Shown here piece after piece: positions 1-8,172 of a DNA stretch of 64,000 nucleotides. The position numbers were made by a program, and so were the translations under genes. Source of the stretch: Pontibacter qinzhouensis. GTDB lineage: Bacteria; Bacteroidota; Bacteroidia; Cytophagales; Hymenobacteraceae. Location: assembly GCF_008017455.1 (NCBI RefSeq), contig NZ_VRTY01000007.1, positions 29,239 through 93,238 of the forward strand, in the 5' to 3' direction. A model generated the notes under the pieces. The model ran no database searches, was not told the origin of the DNA, and saw nothing but the letters and a program-made list of their open reading frames with translations. Each line of letters starts with the position of its first letter. Position 1 is the stretch's first letter.

Positions 1-1452
1 CAGCAAGGTGGCTTCGGTGTACTCTTTCGGTGGGTTGGTCATTTTCTTGTCGAGCAGGGGAGCGTGCGGCCCATGTTCACCCTTTTCGAAGTGCGGCAAT
101 ACACCAGTAGTTTCTTCTTCGTCTTTGCTTTCACCTTCTTTGGTGGCGGGCTCTGCCTTTATTTCTTCGGCACCATATAGCAGGCGCCACCCTGGCTCCA
201 GAATCTGTTTGCCTTTTACCCTAAAGGCATAACCGGCTGACTCAGCCAATACCGTTGTGTTGCTGACGATACAATCCGGATAAAAAGCAGCCAGGAACCT
301 GCGGGTAATTATGTCATACACACTCGCTTCACGGTCGTAAAGGTTTCCGGCTGCAGCACCAGTGGGTATAATGGCATGGTGGTCGGTTACTTTGTTGTTG
401 TTGAAGACCTTTTTCGTTTTCCTGATTTTGTTCTCTAACAGCGGCGCCACTTCCTGCCGGTAGTTCGTCAGACCTTGGAGAATACCTGGTATTTTAGGAT
501 AAATATCGTCCGGAAGGAAAACAGTATCTACGCGCGGGTACGAAACAACTTTTTTCTCATACAGGCTTTGAACTGTCTTCAACGTTTCATCTGCCGATAA
601 ACCTAACCTGTTGTTGCATTCAATCTGTAGCGATGTCAGGTCGAAAAGCTTGGGCGGGCTTTCAATCCCTTTTTTAATCTCGACATCTGTTATGGTGAGT
701 TCCTGTTCTTGAATAGCCGCTAATATTTGCTGGGCCTCTTCCTCTTTCTGAAACCGTCCGTTGGTGCTCGAAAAGGTGGTATCGCGGTACACTGTTTTTA
801 ATTCCCAGTAAGGTTGCGGCACGAAATTCTGGATTTCGTGGTGCCTGTTCACCAGCATAGCCAGCGTAGGGGTTTGCACGCGCCCGATAGAAAGTGTCTG
901 ACGACCTTGTGCATATTTCAAAGTAAACAAGCGGGTGGCGTTCAGCCCCAGGAGCCAGTCGCCGATGGCACGGCTTTTACCGGCCTGGTACAGCAAGTCA
1001 AATTCGGTTCCTTCGCGCAATTTTGCAAAGCCTTCCCGTATGGCATCTTCGGTGAGGGAAGATATCCAGAGACGCTTAAAGGGTTTCCGGTATTTTGCCT
1101 CCGTTAGCACCCAACGTTGAATCACCTCACCTTCCTGGCCGGCATCACCGCAATTAATTACTTCTTCTGCCTGGTCGAGTAGGCGCTGTATTACTTTAAA
1201 CTGCTGTTCTATGCCTTTGTCTTTCATGAGCTTAATGCCGTAGCGTTCGGGTAGCATTGGCAGGTCGTACAGGCTCCAGCGCTTCCACTCCGGCCGGTAA
1301 TCGTCGGGTTCGCGCAACTGGCAAAAATGCCCGAAGGTCCAGGTAACCTGGTAGCCATTACCTTCAAAATAGCCGTCTTTTCGGTTTTTCGCGCCAAGCA
1401 CTTGCGCAATTTCACGGGCTACACTCGGTTTTTCAGCGATACAGACTTTCAA
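1..1452 (-). CDS. topB: DNA topoisomerase III (type IA), C-terminus beyond window
   Basis: Type IA topoisomerase that relaxes or decatenates DNA by single-strand passage. The 484 visible codons begin with the Toprim signature KVCIAEKPSVARE. They continue with the acidic CGDAGQEGE block, the SIGRVQTPTL motif and the active-site region VVSYPRVDT, whose Tyr attacks DNA. They reach the PPKEYTEATLL segment before leaving the window edge. The family is usually 600-800 residues, so a C-terminal part is missing only because of the window. No ATG is available: an in-frame stop lies at 1465-1467 and the only start between it and the Toprim motif is TTG at 1450-1452. No frameshift is seen. Identification is firm; the start is inferred. 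Confidence 0.93.
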   Translation of the reverse strand, partial: MKVCIAEKPSVAREIAQVLGAKNRKDGYFEGNGYQVTWTFGHFCQLREPDDYRPEWKRWSLYDLPMLPERYGIKLMKDKGIEQQFKVIQRLLDQAEEVINCGDAGQEGEVIQRWVLTEAKYRKPFKRLWISSLTEDAIREGFAKLREGTEFDLLYQAGKSRAIGDWLLGLNATRLFTLKYAQGRQTLSIGRVQTPTLAMLVNRHHEIQNFVPQPYWELKTVYRDTTFSSTNGRFQKEEEAQQILAAIQEQELTITDVEIKKGIESPPKLFDLTSLQIECNNRLGLSADETLKTVQSLYEKKVVSYPRVDTVFLPDDIYPKIPGILQGLTNYRQEVAPLLENKIRKTKKVFNNNKVTDHHAIIPTGAAAGNLYDREASVYDIITRRFLAAFYPDCIVSNTTVLAESAGYAFRVKGKQILEPGWRLLYGAEEIKAEPATKEGESKDEEETTGVLPHFEKGEHGPHAPLLDKKMTNPPKEYTEATLL

Positions 1453-1930
1453 AGTTTCCGGTTTTTAAGCTTCAGTCAAAGAGCAAATTTAAGGTTTTAT
1501 AAGCTATAATCCGAAAGTATCAGAAGTGGGAGGCGCAGAAGCTGTTTTGTTACTACCACTATAAGTAATTGCTGGCTACCACTTATTTTTTCTGACAAAA
1601 GTCGCAGGCCATAACATCAAGGTAATTAGCTAAACATTCAGGTTGATTATAACAAGCTATCGACTAATAGTTTAAACATTTATTTGTTTTGAGCAGGAGT
1701 AGAAGTGCTATTTATTTAGCCCTAAATTTATACTTTTGAGGAAGCCTCAGCGACCAGGCCCTTTGAATGAAGTTAATGTTACAGTACCAATTTTAACCGT
1801 TAGTTACTTAAAAAAGAGATACATATTCAGAAAATAGTCACGGTTCTGCAATAGAAGCCTCTATTATTGAAACATAGCGATAGTACTGTAGGTATAGCTT
1901 ATTACTACCGCTTACACCCGCTTCTACACT
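1453..1930. other. Intergenic stretch between divergent topB and metallophosphoesterase
   Basis: AT-rich 478-base gap without a convincing ORF. A TACTTTTG box at 1731-1738 matches the Bacteroidota -7 consensus TAnnTTTG and could serve the gene at 1931, leaving a leader of nearly 190 nt. No clear -33 TTTG was seen. Nothing else recognised. Confidence 0.4.
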
Positions 1931-2749
1931 ATGAAAAATATATACTGTTACCGCACAACCTCCTGGTTGCTGCTCCCCGCTCTGTTGCTGGCATTGGCCG
2001 GTTGCGAGCTCTTTGAGTATAGTCCGTATGAAGTGCGGCTAAAACCTGAAGAAAGAAACATCAACGAACAGCACATCGCTCGGATTCTAGCGGAGCAGCC
2101 TTCTTCATCCGACACGCTAACCGTAGCCTTAACTGCCGACACACAAGGGTTTTATGCCGATAACGACGACATGGTGCACCATATGAACCACCGTGACGAC
2201 ATCGCCTTTGTACTGCACGCCGGTGATATAACCGACTACGGCCTCCTAAAAGAGTTCCGTTGGATTCACCGTAGTCTGGATCGCCTGCGAGTGCCTTATG
2301 TGGCTGTAATAGGAAATCATGATGCTGTTGGAAATGGCCAGGATGTGTACAGAGCTATGTTCGGTAAATTTGATTTCAGTTTTGCAGTGGGCTCTTCTAA
2401 ATTCATTTTCCTAAACACAAACTTCCTGGAGTTCGATTTTAAAGCCCCAGACCTCGACTGGCTGGAGACACAACTACAGGATAGAGCCAGCTACAAAACT
2501 GTGTTTGTTGTGTCGCATATTCCGCCAACTAGTTTCGAATTTGGCGAACATAACAACGACCGTTACCAAAGGCTTTTAGAGAAGTATAATGTCAGTCTGT
2601 CTATTCATGGGCACACGCACCGTTATGATTTTTATAAAGTTGAAGAAGAAGGAGTAGACCACCTGACTGTAGCAACCACCAACGAGCGAGAGTACATGGT
2701 GATGCAAATCGTAGGAGAGCAGTTTAAACTGGAGCGAGTTAATTTCTAA
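1931..2749 (+). CDS. Metallophosphoesterase lipoprotein
   Basis: Calcineurin-like phosphoesterase of 272 aa. The N-terminus is a lipoprotein signal peptide with lipobox LAGC (Cys about residue 25), so it is probably membrane-anchored outside the cytoplasm. The metal-binding motifs appear in order: ADTQG near 70 (usually DxH, here DxQ), HAGD near 97, GNHD near 128, SHIP near 196 and HGHTH near 227. These define a two-metal phosphoesterase fold; the substrate cannot be read from sequence. The next gene starts 6 bases after its stop, so the two are probably co-transcribed. The DxQ replacement in the first motif occurs in some subfamilies and need not abolish activity. Confidence 0.85.
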   Translation: MKNIYCYRTTSWLLLPALLLALAGCELFEYSPYEVRLKPEERNINEQHIARILAEQPSSSDTLTVALTADTQGFYADNDDMVHHMNHRDDIAFVLHAGDITDYGLLKEFRWIHRSLDRLRVPYVAVIGNHDAVGNGQDVYRAMFGKFDFSFAVGSSKFIFLNTNFLEFDFKAPDLDWLETQLQDRASYKTVFVVSHIPPTSFEFGEHNNDRYQRLLEKYNVSLSIHGHTHRYDFYKVEEEGVDHLTVATTNEREYMVMQIVGEQFKLERVNF

Positions 2750-2755
2750 AGCCCC

Positions 2756-3376
2756 ATGGTGCAACGTCTGCTATTTAGTCTAGCTTCTTTTTTTCTACTT
2801 ATAAACATGGCCTTTGGGCAACAGCAGGAAGAAGAGGATTATAGCCAGGAAAGCTTCAGGTCGGCCTGGTATGTGCCGAATGGGGCGGTTCTGCAGTTTG
2901 CCGGTAATATGGGTATGTTATCTGTTGGTCCTCATTATACCAGCCTCAACCAGCGTGTGGCGGTAGAGTTGCTGGCTGGTTTTGTGCCGAAGTTCCAAAG
3001 TGAGCAGAACCAGTACCTGCTGACACTGAAGCCAATTTACCAGCCTTTCCGGATCAAGTTGAAGTCGCGGCATAGTTTAACGCCATTAAGGGCCGGTATC
3101 GGATTTAGCTACCACTTTGGCGACCAATACAGTTTTTCGTGGCACGACTTATACCCGGATGGCTATTACTGGTGGTCTACGCGCCTCAGGATTCTAGGCT
3201 ATGTGGGCTCGTCCGTTAATTTCGAGCTGAAAGATCGTACTAAACTTGTAAAAAACATTAGCCTTTATAGCGAAGCTGGCACATACGACCTGCTGCTTAC
3301 CTCCCTGATAAAGGAAAGAGGTTTGCGCCCCAGGGACATCCTGAATGTTTCGCTAGGGATGCGAATTGGTTTTTAG
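2756..3376 (+). CDS. Secreted or outer-membrane hypothetical protein
   Basis: A 206-residue protein with a clear Sec signal peptide (hydrophobic stretch ending near AFG-QQQ). The mature part is rich in aromatic and alternating hydrophobic residues and ends in Phe, which is compatible with a small outer-membrane beta-barrel. I do not recognise a named family. It sits 6 bases downstream of the metallophosphoesterase and immediately before a DUF2905 gene, so a three-gene transcript is likely. Function unknown. Confidence 0.65.
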   Translation: MVQRLLFSLASFFLLINMAFGQQQEEEDYSQESFRSAWYVPNGAVLQFAGNMGMLSVGPHYTSLNQRVAVELLAGFVPKFQSEQNQYLLTLKPIYQPFRIKLKSRHSLTPLRAGIGFSYHFGDQYSFSWHDLYPDGYYWWSTRLRILGYVGSSVNFELKDRTKLVKNISLYSEAGTYDLLLTSLIKERGLRPRDILNVSLGMRIGF

Positions 3377-3397
3377 GTGTATCAGATAACAAAGATT

Positions 3398-3619
3398 ATG
3401 GCATCTACAGGAAAATTAATTGTTTTGGCAGGTGTTGCTCTGGTTGTAATTGGGCTGGTGGTGTGGCTGGCAGGCGACAAGTTAAGTTGGTTCGGCCAGT
3501 TACCCGGCGATATAAGGGTGGAGCGGAAGAACTTTAAATTTTTTGCACCCATTACCACCATGATCCTCCTCAGCATCTTGTTATCGCTTGTGCTGTGGCT
3601 GATCAGGAGGTTCTTGTGA
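3398..3619 (+). CDS. DUF2905 family small membrane protein
   Basis: Small integral membrane protein of 73 aa with two transmembrane helices flanking the family hallmark GQLPGDIRVERKNFKF. This pattern is typical of DUF2905, whose function is unknown. An upstream in-frame GTG at 3377 would abut the preceding stop, but the family normally begins with a few residues before GKLIVLAG, so the ATG at 3398 is preferred. Co-transcription with the two preceding genes is likely. Confidence 0.8.
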   Translation: MASTGKLIVLAGVALVVIGLVVWLAGDKLSWFGQLPGDIRVERKNFKFFAPITTMILLSILLSLVLWLIRRFL

Positions 3620-4072
3620 GTTGCCGGAATTTGCCAAAATATCAGCTGTAAAGCAATTACATAAACCGACTTTTAGATATACAATGTAGATAAATAACTA
3701 ATATTGACAAAATTAATCTGTAATTATCAAAGCTAAACTACAAGTGCATTCTTTATAAATATAGTTGGTGAATAACTATTTTTACTTCATCAACTTTGTC
3801 TGAAATGAAGTCTCAAGCGTTTTGCTTTAATCTTTTTGATGATGCCCTTGGATGAAAAACTGCCATTTTGCTTCTGAAGGCCTGTTTCATTAGAAGAATT
3901 GGTAAATCATTTAAAGATGCATCTGGATATTCCTGCATAAAGCTTATTTTTTAAAGAACCCTTTCTAACTTGCCTCCTTAAACAACCCTGTTGCAACTAA
4001 GAAGTGGCTACTTATTTTGCCACCTAACCGGTTTCAATTGCAGGAACAACAAAGCTTCATTCCCTGACCCCG
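3620..4072. other. Intergenic stretch with one 58-bp element
   Basis: Gap of 453 bases between co-directional genes. It is AT-rich and without a supported ORF. Its recognisable content is the dispersed element at 3843-3900. A promoter for the YdcF-like gene should lie here, but I cannot point to a convincing box. Confidence 0.4.
3843..3900 (+). repeat. 58-bp dispersed element, copy 1
   Basis: Sense reading starts TGCCCTTG (consensus TACCCTTG). A variable core, then CTTCTGAAGGC, then TTTCATTAGAAGAATT follow. It lies 223 bases after the DUF2905 stop, on the same strand as that gene. Length is exactly 58. Confidence 0.8.
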
Positions 4073-4840
4073 ATGTTTTTTATTCTTTCGAAGGTTCTAC
4101 ATTACTTTCTGATGCCTTTTATATGGGTGCTGGTGTTACTCTTGCTGGCATTTTTTCTAAAATCATTGCGCTGGAGAAAGCATTGCCTCACAGGAGCAAT
4201 TTCCATTTTGCTGCTCTTTTCAAACCCTTTTTTAGCAAATGAGGCCTGGCGCACCTGGGAAGTAAAAGCTACGCCCGTGAGTGAAGTGGCGCACTACGAT
4301 GCAGCCATCATACTGGGTGGCATCTCCTCCGGCAGTAGCTCAGTTCCCGACAGAGTGCATACCCGCAAAGGAGCCGATAGGGTGCTACACCCGCTGCAGC
4401 TGTATAAATTAGGGAAAGTAAACAAATTTATTTTGTCGGGGGGAGGTGCTACTTTATTAGGAAAAAACCCTGCTAGTGAAGCAGAGCACCTTCGGGAGTT
4501 GCTGCTGATAGCCGGAGTGCCTACAGATAGTATCTTGCTGGAGACTGAAAGTCGTAACACTCGTGAGAATGCCACTTTAACGGCAGCCTTGTTACAGGAG
4601 CACCCGGAGCTTCAAAAGCTGCTGCTGGTAACTTCAGCCTATCATATGCGACGGTCGTCCGGGTGCTTTGCAAAAGCTGGATTAAGCACCACTTCTTACA
4701 GCGCCGACTTCTACGCCGACGACAGAAGATTCACACCAGATGAACTCCTCATTCCTAGTATTCACGCCTTTACTAATTGGCACCTGCTGCTGCATGAGGT
4801 GACAGGTTATCTTATTTATAAGCTTTTAGGATACAGCTAA
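4073..4840 (+). CDS. YdcF/SanA/ElyC-family (DUF218) membrane protein
   Basis: 255 aa. Two hydrophobic N-terminal helices (about 5-30 and 35-55) anchor a DUF218 domain that carries AAIILGG near residue 83, FILSGGG near 122, SEAEHLRELL, the SRNTRENA block near 162 and LLLVTSAYHMRRS near 190. Relatives such as ElyC and SanA affect envelope integrity and peptidoglycan precursor metabolism, but biochemical activity in this branch is not settled. ATG at 4073 is preferred because it includes the first membrane helix. A dispersed element begins 8 bases after its stop. Confidence 0.82.
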   Translation: MFFILSKVLHYFLMPFIWVLVLLLLAFFLKSLRWRKHCLTGAISILLLFSNPFLANEAWRTWEVKATPVSEVAHYDAAIILGGISSGSSSVPDRVHTRKGADRVLHPLQLYKLGKVNKFILSGGGATLLGKNPASEAEHLRELLLIAGVPTDSILLETESRNTRENATLTAALLQEHPELQKLLLVTSAYHMRRSSGCFAKAGLSTTSYSADFYADDRRFTPDELLIPSIHAFTNWHLLLHEVTGYLIYKLLGYS

Positions 4841-4848
4841 CAACTTAT

Positions 4849-4907
4849 TACCCTTGCATGCTTACACTACTTTTTTGCTTTGGAAGGCACTTTTCATTAG
4901 CATAATT
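4849..4907 (+). repeat. 58-bp dispersed element, copy 2 (59 bp)
   Basis: Starts TACCCTTG 8 bases after the YdcF-family stop codon and ends CATTAGCATAATT. Contains GCTTTGGAAGGC. One base longer than the norm. Same strand as the upstream gene. Confidence 0.85.
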
Positions 4908-5031
4908 TAGCTATCATGCTACAATAAGGTTTAACAGCAGGCGGTCATACAAAAAATTCTCTATTGCAATGAAGGTGCAAGCCGCAACGTTTTAACAACA
5001 CACCAGTAAAAGCCTCTGAACTATAACTACC

Positions 5032-5712
5032 ATGGCACGCACAATAGATTCCTCTACCTTAAGTTTTTTAAAAGAACTGGCTGAACACAATACCCGCGAA
5101 TGGTTTGCGGAGCATAAAGCCTCATATGATCTGGCTCGTAAAAATTATATTGATTTTCTGGAGGAGCTTTTGACAGCCATGCAAGCCTTCGAACCTATTG
5201 CCTATGGGCAAAAAGGCAAAGACCTCGTTTTCCGGATATACCGCGATGTTCGTTTTTCTAATGACAAAAGGCCTTATAAAGACCATTTTGGCGCTTACAT
5301 AGCAGATGGAGGCCGTAAATCGACGAAGCCCGGTTACTACCTGCACCTATCAGCCAACAACAGATCTTTTGTAGCCGGTGGTCTCTGGATGCCGCCTGCA
5401 GATGATCTGAAGGCGGTGAGGCAGGAGATCGATTATAACCTCGAAACCTTTAAAGATATAGTGGAAAGCAATTCATTTAGAAACTATTTTCCGGAGCTCT
5501 CGGGAGAACAGCTAAAAACCACTCCGAAAGGCTACGACAAAGATAACCCTGCCATTCAGTACTTGCGTTTCAAGAGCTGGAATGCAGTAAAGCCTTTGTC
5601 GGATAAGGAAGTTCTGAGCCACGATTTTATGGAGCTGGTGCTCGATGCATTTAAAACCGTGAAGCCACTGAACGATTTTCTGTTGCAGCCTTTGCTCGAT
5701 GTAGGCAAATAG
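5032..5712 (+). CDS. DUF2461 family protein
   Basis: 226 aa, soluble, no signal peptide. It matches the DUF2461 (TIGR02453) pattern: LSFLKELAEHNTREWFAEHK at the N-terminus, DLVFRIYRDVRFSNDKRPYK near residue 65, GYYLHLS near 100 and a C-terminal AFKTVKPLNDFL. Function is unknown in the family; it is widespread as a single-copy gene in Bacteroidota. The convergent membrane-protein gene ends only 3 bases away. Length and start agree with the family. Confidence 0.88.
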   Translation: MARTIDSSTLSFLKELAEHNTREWFAEHKASYDLARKNYIDFLEELLTAMQAFEPIAYGQKGKDLVFRIYRDVRFSNDKRPYKDHFGAYIADGGRKSTKPGYYLHLSANNRSFVAGGLWMPPADDLKAVRQEIDYNLETFKDIVESNSFRNYFPELSGEQLKTTPKGYDKDNPAIQYLRFKSWNAVKPLSDKEVLSHDFMELVLDAFKTVKPLNDFLLQPLLDVGK

Positions 5713-5715
5713 CGG

Positions 5716-6882
5716 TTAACCTACTGTTTTACCTTTCTGATGACTTTGTTTCGGCTGAAGGTTGTGGAGGATGCGGCGCTGCCTGTAAAGGTATATTTCC
5801 ACTACGAGCCAGATTAACACCAGCGAGTATTCCAGCACTACAAAAAGCGCTTCCTGTTTCTCGTATCCCGGTAGGTAAAGCAGTATCACCATTGCTGTCC
5901 AGACGATGGCAAACCTGAAATGGCTGAGGCAGGTAAGCACCAGCAGCGGAACCAGCTGCCAGCTATACACCGTCCGGCTTAGGAGTAAGAAAATTGTTAG
6001 TACAGTTGCCATATACCCGGTTAGCCTGCGTAACGAGTGCAGCGCTTTAAAATAAGCAAGCAATACCGCTGCCACTGCCACGGTGCTTATCACCACCACT
6101 ACCGGGAGCTGGCTGCACCCTGGGCCGCACATCTGGCTAAGCAACTGCAGCACCGGAAAAATACTGGCGTTAAAAACTTCTCCTTCAAAAGGAACCGCAA
6201 CCGGAATAAAAGCATGTTGCCAGACTACCTGTTGCTGCACTAGCAGGTAAATTATAGCACCTGATCCTGATAAACCTATAGTGAACAAACCAAAGCATTT
6301 AAGCTTAATACGTTTGAGCAGCAATGGCAGCAGCAACAGGTGTATGGGTGCCAACGCTATAGTAAGAGCGAAAGCCAAACCAGCTAAGACATGTTTCTGG
6401 TAGTTCAGCAGGTACAAACTTAACAACAGGAAGAAAATAAGCCAGTTATAGGGGTGCAGGTAAAGCGTTAATGAAAGTATAACAACTGGGTTTAAGGCAT
6501 ACCAAAGCAGGTGCTTATCTGGCAGCCCCATTTTACGGAGAAGCCTTAGCAGTAGAAGAATAGAGCCGAACTCACCAAGTATCCAAAAGGCCCGCACACC
6601 ATAAACGGAGCTACTAGTTAATGATTGCCACCAAAGCTCTTGTGTAGCGACAGGATAAGCAGGCAGGGCGAACAGCAGCAATGCCCTAAAAGCCATTGCT
6701 GTGCCAATCCCAAACCAGACAGAACTCTTGTGCTGCGTTAAGTAGAGATAGCAGGCAAAAATACCCGCATAGAGCGGCAGAAGCCACCCATTTAGGGGCG
6801 CCGGCCTAGTATAGGCCAGCAACAGGTAACCTACAGCAGACAAACCAGCCACTACCCAAACTTTTTTATGTGATCCTGTCAT
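5716..6882 (-). CDS. Polytopic membrane protein, GT-C glycosyltransferase-like
   Basis: 388 aa with roughly ten or more predicted transmembrane helices. The segment around residues 115-165, with YALNPVVILSLTLYLHPYN followed by a Leu-rich helix, resembles the core of Bacteroidota membrane mannosyltransferase-like proteins (GT87/DUF2029 type), which use polyprenyl-phosphate sugars. The usual acidic residues of the first periplasmic loop cannot be assigned with confidence, so enzyme activity is an inference. It is convergent with DUF2461 and transcribed alone. Confidence 0.55.
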   Translation of the reverse strand: MTGSHKKVWVVAGLSAVGYLLLAYTRPAPLNGWLLPLYAGIFACYLYLTQHKSSVWFGIGTAMAFRALLLFALPAYPVATQELWWQSLTSSSVYGVRAFWILGEFGSILLLLRLLRKMGLPDKHLLWYALNPVVILSLTLYLHPYNWLIFFLLLSLYLLNYQKHVLAGLAFALTIALAPIHLLLLPLLLKRIKLKCFGLFTIGLSGSGAIIYLLVQQQVVWQHAFIPVAVPFEGEVFNASIFPVLQLLSQMCGPGCSQLPVVVVISTVAVAAVLLAYFKALHSLRRLTGYMATVLTIFLLLSRTVYSWQLVPLLVLTCLSHFRFAIVWTAMVILLYLPGYEKQEALFVVLEYSLVLIWLVVEIYLYRQRRILHNLQPKQSHQKGKTVG

Positions 6883-7347
6883 GAATCAGATGGTTTACTT
6901 TAACAATACATTAAAGCAAATTGCTACAACATAGCGTTTTTCTATATATACCTTTACCCGCCTGGAGAGTTTAATTTACCCTTATAGAACCGTTGGAAGG
7001 TCCGAGTTAAAAGAATGTATATTTGAAGTAAGAGGCTTATTTTAAGATGTTTAAGTGATAATTTTAAACTATAGCTCTAAATTCATACGAGGATTAATCT
7101 GCCAAAGGAGTACACTTATTAGATTTTAGATCCTAGGCTTATTTGTTTGTAGCTTATTGAACAAATTAATTTTAAGCTATTAGATTTTACAAGTTTTAAT
7201 GTGGAGAAAGGGAGCTTATTTGGCGGGATCTTCTGTTATAATTTCAACAATAAAGGCACTTGTTTACTTTTTAAGTTGTTTGTACTTAAGTTTGTAAATC
7301 GAAAACATTTTTCGATGATATTCTGGACTTCAGACGGAAGATTTATA
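6883..7347. other. Intergenic stretch with peroxiredoxin promoter
   Basis: AT-rich gap of 465 bases between divergent genes. The only element I can support is the promoter-like TTTA-N20-TAAGTTTG at 7263-7294 in front of the peroxiredoxin gene. Confidence 0.4.
7263..7294 (+). promoter_or_regulatory. Candidate Bacteroidota-type promoter for peroxiredoxin
   Basis: TAAGTTTG at 7287-7294 fits the TAnnTTTG -7 box and is preceded 20 bases upstream by TTTA (consensus TTTG). The ATG follows 53 bases later. Confidence 0.45.
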
Positions 7348-7848
7348 ATGAGTGAAATAGTAAAAGTTGGTGACAAAGCACCTGATTTTGAGTTGCAACG
7401 ACAGGATGGTGGCTTTTTTAGACTTTGTGAAACGCTTAAAGGCAAAAATGTTGTCTTGTATTTTTACCCGAAAGATAACACCTCTGACTGCACAAAGCAG
7501 GCTTGCAAATTTCGTGATCAGTATGAGGTGTTTCGGGAACAAGGCGCTGAGGTAGTAGGAGTGAGCTCCGACAGTTTGGATACGCATCAGCGGTTCGAGA
7601 AAATTCACCATTTGCCCTTTCTGCTCCTCAGCGACAAAGGTGGTAGCGTAAGGAGCCTCTACGGAGTACCCCGGTTTTTGGGCATTATGCCAGGGCGTGC
7701 TACTTACATTATCGATAAAAAAGGTATTGTGCGGCATGTGTTCGACTCCAGTACCAAACCACTGGAGCATGTAAACAAGGCCCTGGAAGTACTGAACCGG
7801 CTTAACCCGGAGCAGGAGACGCACAAAAAATCAAAAGCAAAGGCATAG
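7348..7848 (+). CDS. bcp: Thioredoxin-dependent peroxiredoxin, BCP/PrxQ type
   Basis: 166-aa cytoplasmic peroxidase of the atypical two-cysteine BCP/PrxQ group that reduces hydroperoxides using thioredoxin. Peroxidatic Cys48 and resolving Cys53 are in DCTKQAC (C-X4-C); the preceding VVLYFYPKDNT and the later GVPRFLGIMPGRATYIID complete the family pattern. The reading frame is open upstream to a GTG at 7201, but that adds 49 non-homologous residues, so ATG 7348 is chosen. A strong terminator follows directly. Monocistronic. Confidence 0.92.
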   Translation: MSEIVKVGDKAPDFELQRQDGGFFRLCETLKGKNVVLYFYPKDNTSDCTKQACKFRDQYEVFREQGAEVVGVSSDSLDTHQRFEKIHHLPFLLLSDKGGSVRSLYGVPRFLGIMPGRATYIIDKKGIVRHVFDSSTKPLEHVNKALEVLNRLNPEQETHKKSKAKA

Positions 7849-7853
7849 ACACC

Positions 7854-7890
7854 AAAAAGCTCCTGCAGTAACACTGTGCAGGAGCTTTTT
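7854..7890 (+). terminator. Intrinsic terminator after peroxiredoxin
   Basis: Stem AAAAAGCTCCTGCA / TGCAGGAGCTTTTT with a 9-base loop and T-run, five bases after the stop codon. It is A/T symmetric, so it may work in both directions. Confidence 0.9.
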
Positions 7891-8172
7891 ACTTTAGGAA
7901 TATGCTAGTTGGTAAAAAGTTTTAGCTATAACTATCTACAACGTCTTCACTTATCAGAGTTCCAAATAGTAGTTCCCGGAAAATCGAAAAACCATGTGAT
8001 AAATGGCTTCTTAACTTTTCAGAAATAGAATTTGTATAGCACCAGCAACTGCAGCTAAGCTTCTTTACATCGGTAAGGCTGAAAGTGGTTAAGGTGCGAA
8101 GCTCCCTTGAGCATTTGATAGCAGTAGATGCTTTCCGGCACATTACCTCAGGAGTCGCATCAGTAACTTACT
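7891..8172. other. Intergenic stretch between convergent genes
   Basis: Between the peroxiredoxin terminator and the ceramidase-like stop codon. No ORF, repeat or structure could be supported. Confidence 0.35.

Noticed and set aside
1..1452. topB as a frameshifted pseudogene
   Set aside because: The minus frame is open over all 484 codons with motifs in order; only the start codon is unusual.
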